Shown piece after piece: positions 17,284 through 25,531 of a stretch of DNA of 64,000 nucleotides. A model generated the notes under the pieces. It saw only the letters and a program-made list of their open reading frames with translations, did not search any database and had not been told where the DNA came from. This DNA is from Motilibacter peucedani (lineage in GTDB: Bacteria; Actinomycetota; Actinomycetes; Motilibacterales; Motilibacteraceae): NCBI RefSeq assembly GCF_003634695.1, contig NZ_RBWV01000012.1, positions 186,001 to 250,000 of the forward strand. Reading direction: 5' to 3'. Position numbers and translations under genes: made by a program. The first letter of the stretch is position 1. Each line of letters begins with the position of its first letter.

Positions 17284-18132
17284 CTACTTGACCGCCCCGG
17301 CGACCAGGCCGCTCACGTAGTAGCGCTGCAGCAGGAGGTAGAGCACGACGCACGGGATCACCGTGACCGCGACGCCGGCCTGCATGACCCCCCAGTTCAG
17401 GGTGCCGAAGCTGTTGGACGACAGGGTGGTGAGCGTGACCGGCAGGGTGAACTTGTCCTCGTCGGTCACGAGGATCAGGGCCGCGAAGAACTCGTTCCAG
17501 CAGGTGAAGAACGTGAACAGCGCGGTGCTGATCAGGCCCGGCACGGCGACCGGCAGCAGGACGCGGTACATCGCCCGCAGGGTGCTGCAGCCGTCGATCA
17601 GGGCCGCCTCTTCGATGCTCGCCGGCAGCGACGCGAACGAGTTCCGCATGAGGAAGACGCCGAAGGGCAGCTGGAAGGTCATGTAGACGAGCGCCAGGCC
17701 GAGCAGGGAGTTCTGCAGGTGCAGGTCGTGCAGGATCGAGAACAGCGGGGTGATGATCGCCTGGAACGGGATCATGAAGGTCGCGAGGATCGCGAAGAAG
17801 AGCAGGCCGCTGCCCTTGAAGCGCAGCTTGGCGAACGCGTACCCCGCGAGCGTCGCGAGCACCGCCGTGCCGATCGTCGCGCCGATCGAGACCTGGACGC
17901 TGTTCATGACGTGGTGGGTGAAGCTGACGTTGCCGGTGTGCCCGAGCGAGCGGTAGTTCTCCAGCGAGAGCCCGTGCGGGTAGAGCGTCGGCGGCGCCTC
18001 AGCAGCCTCCTTGGGCGACTTGAGCGACTGCGCGACCATCACGTAGAGCGGGTAGGCGAACAGCACCGCCAGGCACAGGCAGGCTCCCCACCAGGCCGCG
18101 CGGGGGAGGGTTCGCCGGATGTCGGTGATCAC
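17284..18132 (-). CDS. ABC sugar transporter inner-membrane permease (MalG type)
   Basis: A 282-residue permease with six hydrophobic segments. The ABC coupling motif is EEAALIDGCSTLRAMYRVLL, the EAA loop that docks on the ATPase. The C-terminus LLQRYYVSGLVAGAVK is typical for the CUT1 MalG group. The GTG start at 18132 overlaps the TGA of the partner permease (GTGA). It is the last gene of the four-gene GH127 operon. No ATP-binding subunit is encoded here, so a shared ATPase (MsiK-like) elsewhere is likely, as in other actinobacterial CUT1 systems. Confidence 0.94.
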   Translation of the reverse strand: MITDIRRTLPRAAWWGACLCLAVLFAYPLYVMVAQSLKSPKEAAEAPPTLYPHGLSLENYRSLGHTGNVSFTHHVMNSVQVSIGATIGTAVLATLAGYAFAKLRFKGSGLLFFAILATFMIPFQAIITPLFSILHDLHLQNSLLGLALVYMTFQLPFGVFLMRNSFASLPASIEEAALIDGCSTLRAMYRVLLPVAVPGLISTALFTFFTCWNEFFAALILVTDEDKFTLPVTLTTLSSNSFGTLNWGVMQAGVAVTVIPCVVLYLLLQRYYVSGLVAGAVK

Positions 18133-19088
18133 GAGTGGTCCGATCCACGCAGGAGCAGCATCTGGACGGCGCTGACGGCGGCGAGCACGAGCATGAGCAG
18201 CGCGGAGAGCGCGGCGCCGTAGCCGAGCGAGAAGTTGATGAACGACTGGCGGTAGATCTCGTAGACCGCCGTGATCGTCCCGTTCGACGGGCCGCCGGAG
18301 GTCATGATGTAGAACTGGTCGAAGGCCAGCAGCGACCCGGCGACCGAGAACACCAGCACCAGCGCGAGGGTCGGGCGCAGCAGCGGCAGGACGACGAGCC
18401 TGAAGGCCTGCCAGCGCGACGCGCCGTCGATCCGGGCCGCCTCCTCCAGCTCACCGGGGATCGACTGCAGGCCCGACATCAGCAGCAGCATCTGCAGCCC
18501 GGTGACCTTCCACGTCACGAAGCCGGTGACCACCAGCAGGGCGCTCGTCGCCGTCGAGAACCAGTTGCTCTCGTGGGTGCCGAGTCCGACGTGCGTCGCC
18601 AGGTCGGTGAGCGGGCCGAGCCCGGGCTGCGCCAGGTAGAGGAAGAGGTAGGCACCGGAGGCGAAGCCGATGACCACCGGCAGGAAGAACAGCGACTGGA
18701 ACGCCCGGGCCGGGCGCCCCCCGCGTCGCACGAGGAGCGCCAGGCCGAGGCCGGCGAAGAAGAGCACCGGGGTGATGAGCACGGTGTACTTGACGGTGAA
18801 GAGCACCGCGTGGCGCCACTCGGCGTCCTTGAAGGCGCGGGTGTAGTTGTCGAGGCCGATGAACCTGTGGCTGCCGAGGATCGGCCAGTCGTTCAGCGAC
18901 ATCCACAGCATCAGCACGAGCGGCACGAAGAAGAACACGGTGATGACGAGCATCGCCGGTGCCACCAGTGCCATGCCCAGCAGCCTGCGCCGCTGCTGCA
19001 GCGTGCGCCGCCGCCGCGGGCGGCCGCCGGGCGCCGCGTCGTGGGTCGTCGCACCCCGCACCCTGGTCAGCATGGATGTCCCTGCCAT
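18129..19088 (-). CDS. ABC sugar transporter inner-membrane permease (MalF type)
   Basis: A 319-residue permease. An N-terminal basic part (RPRRRRTLQQRRRLLG) precedes six hydrophobic segments. The EAA loop is ELEEAARIDGASRWQAFRLV. FIGLDNYTRAF and TSGGPSNGTITAVYEIYRQS are family hallmarks. The ATG 19088 start has GAGGAGG 6 nt upstream; ATG 19073 is in frame but has no site. It forms the heterodimer channel with the MalG-type permease that follows with a 4-nt overlap. Confidence 0.94.
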   Translation of the reverse strand: MAGTSMLTRVRGATTHDAAPGGRPRRRRTLQQRRRLLGMALVAPAMLVITVFFFVPLVLMLWMSLNDWPILGSHRFIGLDNYTRAFKDAEWRHAVLFTVKYTVLITPVLFFAGLGLALLVRRGGRPARAFQSLFFLPVVIGFASGAYLFLYLAQPGLGPLTDLATHVGLGTHESNWFSTATSALLVVTGFVTWKVTGLQMLLLMSGLQSIPGELEEAARIDGASRWQAFRLVVLPLLRPTLALVLVFSVAGSLLAFDQFYIMTSGGPSNGTITAVYEIYRQSFINFSLGYGAALSALLMLVLAAVSAVQMLLLRGSDHS

Positions 19089-19114
19089 CGTCGGCCTCCT
19101 CGCCACCCGCTGGG

Positions 19115-20425
19115 TCAGTTGCCCTGGTCGATGATCTGCTGCGCGGCCTTCTGGGCGGTCGCCTGAGCGCCCTTGACGTCGTTGCCGAACACCGCGGTGT
19201 TCAGCAGCTTCGCCCACGGGCCGTTGTTGTCGTTGATGATCGCGTTCTCGACCACGCTGTAGGGCGTGCGGCCCTTCGACATCGCGTCGCCGAGCACCTT
19301 GTAGCGCGGGTCCAGCGGCGCGTAGATCTTGTCGGTCAGGTCCGTGCGCACCGGCACGATCGCGTTCTTGGCGAGGATCGTCTGAGCCTCCTCGTCGGTG
19401 GCCCACTTGACGAACTCCGCCGCCGCCGCCTTGTTCTTGGCGCCCTTGGTCACGGCGATCTCGTCGCCGCCGGCGAAGGAGGCGGTGCCGCCGGTCTTTC
19501 CGACGATCGGCGTGGCGCCGAAGTCCACCTTCTTGTCGGCGTTCAGCGTCTGCACGAAGAAGGCGCCGAGGTTGACCATGCCGACCTTGCCCGACTGGAA
19601 CGCCGCGGCCTGCGCGGTCCCGTTGTCGGTCTTGGCGGCCGGCGGCATGACGCCCGCCGCCGCCATGTCGTGGTAGAACGTCAGCGCGTCGGTGACCTCG
19701 GGAGAGTCGAGCTTCGCGGTCTTGCCGTCCTCGCTGAGGATGTCGCCACCGCTGGCCCACACGTGCGGGGCGAACTCGAAGACGTTGCAGCCGCCGCACT
19801 GGCCGGCCATGGTGAAGCCGTAGGTGTCGCCGCCCAGCGCACGGATCGCCTTGGCGTCGGCCAGCATCTCGGCGTAGTTGGTCGGGGGCTTCTCGGGGTC
19901 GAGGCCGGCCTTCTTGAAGAGGTCCTTGTTCCAGAAGGTCACCGACGCCTCCGCCGTGAAGGGCAGCGCATAGGTCTTGCCCTGGTAGGTCGCGAGCTTG
20001 CGGTGCGCCGGGCTCAGCGAGTCCTTGTAGGGCAGGCTGTTCTGGACGTCGGTGATGTCCTCGAGGACGCCCTTCGACGCGAAGTAGGGCAGGTAGACGA
20101 GGTCGATGCTGGCGATGTCCGGGCCGGAGCCCGACGCCGACGCCGTGCCGAACTTCTGCACGAAGTTGGCGGCCGGGACGACCGTCACCTTCACCTGCGC
20201 CTTGTGGCTCTTGTTGTAGGCGTCGGCGAGCAGGTTGATGAAGCCCTTCTCGTTGTCGCGCGCCCACATCGTGACCGTGCCGCTCGCGCCGCCGGCCGAG
20301 GCGCTGCTGCCGCCGCCCGAGCTGGCGGCCGTGCTGTCGCCGCCGCCGCTGCTGCCGCCGCAGGCGGTGAGCACCAGTGCGAGCGAGGCGAGGCCGGCGA
20401 CGCCGGCGACCTTCGTCCTAGTCAT
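19115..20425 (-). CDS. Extracellular sugar-binding lipoprotein of the ABC transporter
   Basis: A 436-residue CUT1 solute-binding protein. The signal ends in a lipobox LVLTAC with Cys near residue 22, followed by a Gly/Ser linker. The mature part begins GTVTMWARDNEKGFINLLAD and shows the MalE-like pattern (YALPFTAEASVTFWNKDLFK, then FQSGKVGMVNLGAFF and EFVKWATDEEAQ). It should bind the oligosaccharide outside and present it to the two permeases. The start ATG 20425 comes 2 nt after the stop of the GH127 gene. A substrate of arabinofuranosyl oligosaccharides is inferred only from that neighbour. Confidence 0.93.
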   Translation of the reverse strand: MTRTKVAGVAGLASLALVLTACGGSSGGGDSTAASSGGGSSASAGGASGTVTMWARDNEKGFINLLADAYNKSHKAQVKVTVVPAANFVQKFGTASASGSGPDIASIDLVYLPYFASKGVLEDITDVQNSLPYKDSLSPAHRKLATYQGKTYALPFTAEASVTFWNKDLFKKAGLDPEKPPTNYAEMLADAKAIRALGGDTYGFTMAGQCGGCNVFEFAPHVWASGGDILSEDGKTAKLDSPEVTDALTFYHDMAAAGVMPPAAKTDNGTAQAAAFQSGKVGMVNLGAFFVQTLNADKKVDFGATPIVGKTGGTASFAGGDEIAVTKGAKNKAAAAEFVKWATDEEAQTILAKNAIVPVRTDLTDKIYAPLDPRYKVLGDAMSKGRTPYSVVENAIINDNNGPWAKLLNTAVFGNDVKGAQATAQKAAQQIIDQGN

Positions 20426-20427
20426 CG

Positions 20428-22338
20428 TCAGACTGCCTTCTCTGTCGTGGGGATCCAGACGCGCATCGCGTTCGGGCCGCGGTTGGCCCATCGGTAGTAG
20501 GGGATCGCGGTGATGTCCACCGGCTGCGGGCTCGTGGTGCGGGGAGCGGCACCCGGGACGTAGAGCTCGTCGACCTCGGGGGCCACGGCCACGCCGGAGC
20601 CCGTGAGGACGACGTCGGGGCCGTCGACGTCGCGCGGCTGGGGCAGCTCGCCGGGCACGAGCCGGATGTCCTCGACGACCGCGTCGTGGTCCGCCTGCTC
20701 GAGGCAGTAGACGACAGGGCCGCGGGCGAGGGCGAGGCAGCCGCGTACGGCGTCGACCCTCGGGTGCGGGGCGATCGCCCGCACCTGCATCGGGAGGACG
20801 AGCGACACCCGCGCGCCGGCGCTCCAGTCTCGCGTGATCCGAAGGTAGGAGTCGCTGCCCACGGCCTCCTCGACCGGGGTGCCGTCGACCGCGACCTGCA
20901 CCTCGCTCGCCCAGGCCGGGATGCGGACGGCGAGCTCCCACGGAGCCGTGCCACCAGAGACCTCGATGCCGAGTTCGCCGTCCCACGGGTAGCCGCCGGA
21001 GACGCGGAGCTCGACGGGGGAGCCGTCGGGAGCAGTCGTACGCACGGCCCCGGCGGTCAGCAGCTGCAGCTGGACGCCGGCCTCCGACGTCGTGGCCACG
21101 TAGGCCTGCAGCGATGCCACCAGGCGGGCGAGGTTCGGCGGGCAGCAGGCACAGGCGTACCACGAGAGCCGCTGGTCGGGGCTGTCCTCGGTCGACCCGT
21201 CGTGGCCGGTGCGCAGCTGCAGGGGGTTGGAGTAGAAGAACTCCGTGCCGCTCTGCGAGGTCGACGCGGCGATCGCGTTGTAGAGCGCCCGCTCCATCTC
21301 CTCGGCGTACTGCGCGTCGCCGGTGGCGAGCAGCATGCGCCAGCCCCACTGGAAGGCGGCGATCGACGCGCAGGTCTCGGCGTAGGCGCGGTCCGGCGGC
21401 AGCTCGTACGGGTCGCCGTAGGCCTCGTCGCGGTGGCGTGAGCCGTGGGCGCCGGTGACGTAGACCTTGGTGGCGAAAGCGCTGTGCCACAGCTTCTTCA
21501 TCACCTCGAGCAGCTCCGTGTCGCCGGTCTCGACGGCGACGTCGGTGGCTCCGGCGGCGAGGTAGAGGTGGCGCACCGAGTGCCCGATGGCCTCGGTGGT
21601 CTCACGCACGGGCGCGTGGTCCTGGAAGTACTGCGGCCCGAAGCGGTCCTCGCCCAGCAGTCCCTGCCCGCGCAGGTCGATCTGGCGCTTGGCCAGCTGG
21701 AGGTACGGCTCGTGGCCCGTCTCCCGGTAGAGCTCGACGAGCGCGGTCTCCACCTCGGGGTGGCCGTCGTAGAGGTCGCGCGCGCCCTCGCCGAACGTCG
21801 CGACCAGCAGGTCGGCGACGCGACGGGCGATGGCGAGCAGGCGATCGTCGCCGGAGCCGCGGTGCACCGCCACGGCTGCCTGGATCAGGTGGCCGGCCAC
21901 GTACATCTCGTGGCTCCACTTCAGGTTGTCCCAGCGCACCGCGTCAGGCGTGCCCTGCACGTAGCTGTCGAGGTAGCCGTCGTCGGCCTGCGCGCGCTCC
22001 ATCAGGTCCGCGGCGGTGTCGAGGAACGACTTCCAGCTGGGGTCGCCGCTGCGCCCCGTCTCCCAGCCGACCGCCTCGAGGGTCTTGCCGAGGTCGGAGT
22101 CGGCGAACCAGAACCCGGTGAAGGGCTTGTCGGACTCGCCGAGCAGGCGGCGGAAGTTGTCGAGGACGCCCGAGCTCTCGAGGTTGGTCACGCAGTGCGG
22201 GATCGTCGCCGAGCGGTTGAGCTGCTGCCAGCGGCCCAGCTGCGACTCGGGCGAGAGCTCCACCTCGTCGAGGCGGAGCGGACGCAGAGGGGTCGGACGC
22301 AGCGGTGCCGCGGGTCCTGACCTGGGGATGGCCGTCAT
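20428..22338 (-). CDS. GH127 family beta-L-arabinofuranosidase
   Basis: A 636-residue glycoside hydrolase of family GH127 (formerly DUF1680). No signal peptide, so it acts inside on imported sugar. The zinc/catalytic set of GH127 is visible: ETCAS (Glu and Cys ligands), then WYACACCPPNLARLVAS, where the CC pair includes the nucleophilic cysteine. An alpha/alpha barrel pattern precedes (YLDSYVQGTPD, WSHEMYVAGHLIQAAVAVH, HSVRHLYLAAGATDVA) and beta domains follow (SDSYLRITRDWSAGARV). The start ATG 22338 has GAGGAG 5 nt upstream. First gene of the operon, divergent from a LacI regulator. Family known to release L-arabinofuranose from plant hydroxyproline-rich glycoproteins and related glycans. 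Confidence 0.93.
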   Translation of the reverse strand: MTAIPRSGPAAPLRPTPLRPLRLDEVELSPESQLGRWQQLNRSATIPHCVTNLESSGVLDNFRRLLGESDKPFTGFWFADSDLGKTLEAVGWETGRSGDPSWKSFLDTAADLMERAQADDGYLDSYVQGTPDAVRWDNLKWSHEMYVAGHLIQAAVAVHRGSGDDRLLAIARRVADLLVATFGEGARDLYDGHPEVETALVELYRETGHEPYLQLAKRQIDLRGQGLLGEDRFGPQYFQDHAPVRETTEAIGHSVRHLYLAAGATDVAVETGDTELLEVMKKLWHSAFATKVYVTGAHGSRHRDEAYGDPYELPPDRAYAETCASIAAFQWGWRMLLATGDAQYAEEMERALYNAIAASTSQSGTEFFYSNPLQLRTGHDGSTEDSPDQRLSWYACACCPPNLARLVASLQAYVATTSEAGVQLQLLTAGAVRTTAPDGSPVELRVSGGYPWDGELGIEVSGGTAPWELAVRIPAWASEVQVAVDGTPVEEAVGSDSYLRITRDWSAGARVSLVLPMQVRAIAPHPRVDAVRGCLALARGPVVYCLEQADHDAVVEDIRLVPGELPQPRDVDGPDVVLTGSGVAVAPEVDELYVPGAAPRTTSPQPVDITAIPYYRWANRGPNAMRVWIPTTEKAV

Positions 22339-22483
22339 GGGTCTCCTCGGACGCGAGGTCGGTGGTGGTCGAGCCGGTCGCACGAGCGGGTGTCGCGGTG
22401 CCGTCCAGAGGCGGCGGGGCGAAGCACGTGAGCGTTAACACGGAACGCGGGCGAGAGGCTGCGGCGGGGAGGGAAAATGTCGC

Positions 22484-22495
22484 GCAACCGTTTTC
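22484..22495. promoter_or_regulatory. Candidate LacI-family operator 1
   Basis: GCAACCGTTTTC lies between the GH127 start and the LacI start. It matches operator 2 read on the other strand (GCAACCGGTTTCC) with one base missing, as expected for two sites of one regulator. Confidence 0.6.
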
Positions 22496-22562
22496 TCGTC
22501 ACGGACACTAGGACGGTCGCTCCAGCTCGTCAAGCCCCTGCGTGGGTCTCGTTTCGATCACG

Positions 22563-22575
22563 GGAAACCGGTTGC
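22563..22575. promoter_or_regulatory. Candidate LacI-family operator 2
   Basis: GGAAACCGGTTGC with the perfect core AACCGGTT (22566-22573), the usual near-palindrome with central CG bound by LacI-family proteins. It lies 43 nt before the regulator start, about 80 bp from operator 1. Confidence 0.68.
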
Positions 22576-22615
22576 GTGCCCTACTCTGTGCGCGGGGACG
22601 GGGTGAGGAGAAGCC

Positions 22616-23629
22616 ATGGTCGGGTCAGGACGACGCGTCGGCATCGCCGACGTGGCCGCCCTCGCAGGGGTCTCCGTCGGCACGGTGTCGAAGGCGCTCA
22701 ACGGGCGCGGCGCGATGCGCGACGAGACGCGCGCCCGGGTGCGGGCCGCCGCCGACGAGCTGGGCTTCGCGCCCAGCGCGGTGGCGCGCAGCCTGCTCAG
22801 CGGCCGCACGTTCACGGTTGGCGTCATCACGACCGACAGCTACGGCCGCTTCAGCATCCCGGTCATGCGCGGCGCCGAGGACGCGCTGGGCGTCGGCGAG
22901 ATGGCGGCGTTCCTGTGCGACAGTCGCGACGACCCGATCCGGGAGCAGCACTACGTGCGCACCCTGCTCGCCCGACGCGTGGACGGGATCATCGTCGCGG
23001 GCCGGCGCACCGAGCCGCGCACGCCGATCGGCCACGACCTCCCGGTGCCGGTCGTCTACGCGTTCGCGCGCTCCGCCGACCCCGACGACTGCAGCGTCGT
23101 CAGCGACGAGGCGGAGGGCACGCGCAGCGCCGTCGAGCACCTGCTGAAGACCGGGCGCCGGCGCATCGCCCACGTGACCGGCCCGCAGTCGCACGCGTCC
23201 GCCGCACTGCGCGCCAGCAGCGCGGTGGAGGCCCTGGAGGAGGCGGGCACCCCGCTGGTCGGCGACGTGTGGTTCGGCGGGTGGAGCGAGGCGTGGGGGC
23301 GCTACGCCGTGCGCGCGATGCTGAAGGCCCATCCCGACGTCGACGCCGTCTTCTGCGGCAGCGACACGGTCGCCCGCGGCGTCACCGACGCCCTGCGCGA
23401 GGAGGGCCGCTCGGTGCCTCACGACGTGGCCGTCGTGGGCGTGGACAACTGGTCGCTGGTCGCCGAGGCCTGCCGGCCGCCGCTCACCTCCGTCGACCTC
23501 AACCTCGAGGCGGTCGGGCGCCGGGCCGGCGAGCTGCTGCTCGCGGCGATCGACGGGCGGCCCTCCCCGGGAGTGCACTCGCTGCCCTGCCGGCTCGTGG
23601 TCCGGGACTCCTCCGCCCCGCCGAACTAG
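22616..23629 (+). CDS. LacI-family transcriptional regulator of the GH127 operon
   Basis: A 337-residue repressor. The N-terminal helix-turn-helix and hinge read IADVAALAGVSVGTVSKAL and FAPSAVARSLLSGRT; the rest is a periplasmic-binding-like sugar sensor (VGVITTDSYGRFSIPVMRG, VDGIIVAG, RRRIAHVTGP, DAVFCGSDTVARGV, VGVDNWSLV). The start ATG 22616 has GAGGAG upstream. It is divergent from the GH127-transport operon with two operator-like sites between them, so it probably represses that operon and itself until an arabinose-type sugar binds. Confidence 0.94.
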   Translation: MVGSGRRVGIADVAALAGVSVGTVSKALNGRGAMRDETRARVRAAADELGFAPSAVARSLLSGRTFTVGVITTDSYGRFSIPVMRGAEDALGVGEMAAFLCDSRDDPIREQHYVRTLLARRVDGIIVAGRRTEPRTPIGHDLPVPVVYAFARSADPDDCSVVSDEAEGTRSAVEHLLKTGRRRIAHVTGPQSHASAALRASSAVEALEEAGTPLVGDVWFGGWSEAWGRYAVRAMLKAHPDVDAVFCGSDTVARGVTDALREEGRSVPHDVAVVGVDNWSLVAEACRPPLTSVDLNLEAVGRRAGELLLAAIDGRPSPGVHSLPCRLVVRDSSAPPN

Positions 23630-23653
23630 CCGCCCGCTCCCGCTCGCCCGCAC

Positions 23654-23659
23654 TAGCCT
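23654..23659 (+). promoter_or_regulatory. Candidate -10 box of the HIT gene (leaderless)
   Basis: TAGCCT ends 7 nt before ATG 23667; there is no ribosome site between. Confidence 0.5.
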
Positions 23660-23666
23660 GCCCCGC

Positions 23667-24005
23667 ATGACCGACTGCCTGTTCTGCCGGATCGTCGCGC
23701 GCGAGGTGCCCGCCACCGTCGTGGCGGAGGACGAGCTGGCGCTGGCGTTCCGCGACATCGACCCGCAGGCCCCGACGCACGTGCTCGTCGTGCCCAAGGT
23801 GCACGCCCCGGACCTCGCCGCGCTGGCCGAGATCGACCCGGCGGCGCTCGCCGCGGTGGGCCGGATGGTGGCCGCCGTGGCCGCGCAGGAGGGCGCCGAG
23901 TCCTACCGGACGGTGTTCAACACCGGCGCCGGTGCGGGCCAGACGGTCTGGCACGCCCACGCCCACGTGCTCGCGGGCCGCTCGATGCAGTGGCCTCCGG
24001 GCTGA
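23667..24005 (+). CDS. HIT-family nucleotide hydrolase
   Basis: A 112-residue histidine triad protein that probably cleaves AMP from adenosine phosphoramidates (HinT-like). It begins MTDCLFCRIVAREVPATVV, has FRDIDPQAPTHVLVVPKVH, and carries the triad WHAHAHVLAGR near residues 98-108 (usual form HVHLHVL). It is a single-domain, cytoplasmic protein of normal length. Probably leaderless, with TAGCCT 7 nt before the ATG. In actinobacteria it commonly precedes phoH, as here. Confidence 0.93.
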   Translation: MTDCLFCRIVAREVPATVVAEDELALAFRDIDPQAPTHVLVVPKVHAPDLAALAEIDPAALAAVGRMVAAVAAQEGAESYRTVFNTGAGAGQTVWHAHAHVLAGRSMQWPPG

Positions 24006-24012
24006 GCGTGGG

Positions 24013-24018
24013 TAGCAT
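24013..24018 (+). promoter_or_regulatory. Candidate -10 box of phoH (leaderless)
   Basis: TAGCAT ends 9 nt before ATG 24028, with no ribosome site between. This would start the phoH-ybeY-CBS-cda-era transcript. Confidence 0.5.
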
Positions 24019-24027
24019 CGAAGCCAT

Positions 24028-25035
24028 ATGAACCACACGTCATCGATCGTCGTGCCGGCCAGCCAGCCCATGGTGGCCCTGCTCGGCCCCGCCGACGAGC
24101 TGCTGCGCGTCGTCGAACGGGCCTTCCCCGCGGTCGACATCCTCGTCCGCGGCAACGAGATCACTCTCACCGGTGACCCGGCGGAGTGCGCGCTCGTCGA
24201 GCGCCTGCTCGCCGAGCTCGTCGCCGTGCTGCGCACCGGGCAGGGGCTCAGCGCCGACGCGATCGAGCGCAGCGTACGCATGCTGCGCGACGAGACCGAG
24301 GAGCGCCCGGCCGAGGTCCTGACGCTCTCGATCCTGTCCAACCGCGGCAAGACGATCCGGCCCAAGACGCTCAACCAGAAGCGCTACGTCGACGCGATCG
24401 ACCGCCACACGATCACGTTCGGCATCGGCCCGGCGGGCACCGGCAAGACCTACCTCGCCGTCGCCAAGGCGGTGCAGGCGCTCCAGGCCAAGCAGGTCAC
24501 CCGCATCGTCCTGACCCGGCCGGCGGTCGAGGCGGGGGAGCGGCTCGGCTTCCTGCCGGGCACGCTGAGCGAGAAGATCGACCCCTACCTGCGCCCGCTC
24601 TACGACGCGCTGCAGGACATGCTCGACCCGGCGACGATCCCGCGGCTGATGACCGAGGGCGTGATCGAGGTGGCGCCGCTGGCCTACATGCGCGGCCGCA
24701 CGCTGAACGACGCCTTCATCATCCTCGACGAGGCGCAGAACACCTCCGCCGAGCAGATGAAGATGTTCCTCACCCGGCTCGGGTTCGGCTCCCACATGGT
24801 CGTGACCGGCGACGTGACGCAGGTCGACCTGCCCAGCGGGACCCAGAGCGGGCTGCGCGTCGTCCAGGACATCCTCGAGGGCGTCGACGACGTCGCCTTC
24901 TGCCGGCTGACCGGCCACGACGTCGTGCGCCACCGGCTGGTCAGCGAGATCGTGTCCGCCTACGAGCGGCACGACGCCACCTCGGCCGCGACGCCCGCCC
25001 CGGGCGACCACGGCAGACGAGGTCGTCGGGCGTGA
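24028..25035 (+). CDS. phoH: PhoH-family ATPase
   Basis: A 335-residue PhoH-like protein, an ATPase with a helicase-type core linked to RNA handling through its neighbour YbeY. A KH-like N-terminal part (DILVRGNEITLTGDPAE) precedes the ATPase: Walker A GPAGTGKTYLAVAKA (about residue 135), LTRPAVEAGERLGFLPG, Walker B DAFIILDEAQNTS (about 232) and VVTGDVTQVDLPSG. The tail is Arg/Ala rich and variable. ATG 24028 is probably leaderless. It heads a run of five genes with ybeY next after 22 nt. Confidence 0.95.
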   Translation: MNHTSSIVVPASQPMVALLGPADELLRVVERAFPAVDILVRGNEITLTGDPAECALVERLLAELVAVLRTGQGLSADAIERSVRMLRDETEERPAEVLTLSILSNRGKTIRPKTLNQKRYVDAIDRHTITFGIGPAGTGKTYLAVAKAVQALQAKQVTRIVLTRPAVEAGERLGFLPGTLSEKIDPYLRPLYDALQDMLDPATIPRLMTEGVIEVAPLAYMRGRTLNDAFIILDEAQNTSAEQMKMFLTRLGFGSHMVVTGDVTQVDLPSGTQSGLRVVQDILEGVDDVAFCRLTGHDVVRHRLVSEIVSAYERHDATSAATPAPGDHGRRGRRA

Positions 25036-25057
25036 GCACGACGACGGGACTCAGCGC

Positions 25058-25531
25058 GTGACGATCGAGATCAACAACGAGTCGGGCCACCCCGTCGACG
25101 AGGTGGCCCTCTCGGCGCTGGCGCGCCACGTGCTCGACGTGCTCGGCATCCACCCGCAGGCCGAGCTCTCGGTCGTGCTGGTCGACGTGGAGACGATGGA
25201 GCGCCACCACATCCAGTGGATGGACGAGCCCGGCCCCACCGACGTGCTCTCGTTCCCCATGGACGAGCTGCGCCCGACGCGCGACGACGAGGAGCCCGAG
25301 CCGGGGCTGCTCGGCGACGTCGTGCTCTGCCCGGTGGTCGCCGAGGCGCAGGCGAAGACGGCGGGCCACTCCACCGAGGACGAGCTCCACCTGCTCCTCA
25401 CCCACGGGATCCTTCACCTGCTCGGCTTCGACCACGCCGAGCCCGACGAGGAGCGCGAGATGTTCGGCCGCCAGCGCGAGCTGCTCGAGTCCTGGCAGGA
25501 GGAGCGCCGGCGCACCGGCGGCCGGTTGTGA
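25058..25531 (+). CDS. ybeY: Endoribonuclease YbeY (16S rRNA maturation)
   Basis: A 157-residue single-strand endoribonuclease needed for 16S rRNA 3'-end maturation and ribosome quality control. The zinc motif is THGILHLLGFDHAEPDE, the H-x3-H-x5-H signature, around residues 116-130. TDVLSFPMDE and LGDVVLCP are also conserved. The start is GTG 25058. Its TGA overlaps the GTG of the next gene (GTGA at 25528-25531). The pairing with phoH and era is the conserved one. Confidence 0.95.
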   Translation: MTIEINNESGHPVDEVALSALARHVLDVLGIHPQAELSVVLVDVETMERHHIQWMDEPGPTDVLSFPMDELRPTRDDEEPEPGLLGDVVLCPVVAEAQAKTAGHSTEDELHLLLTHGILHLLGFDHAEPDEEREMFGRQRELLESWQEERRRTGGRL

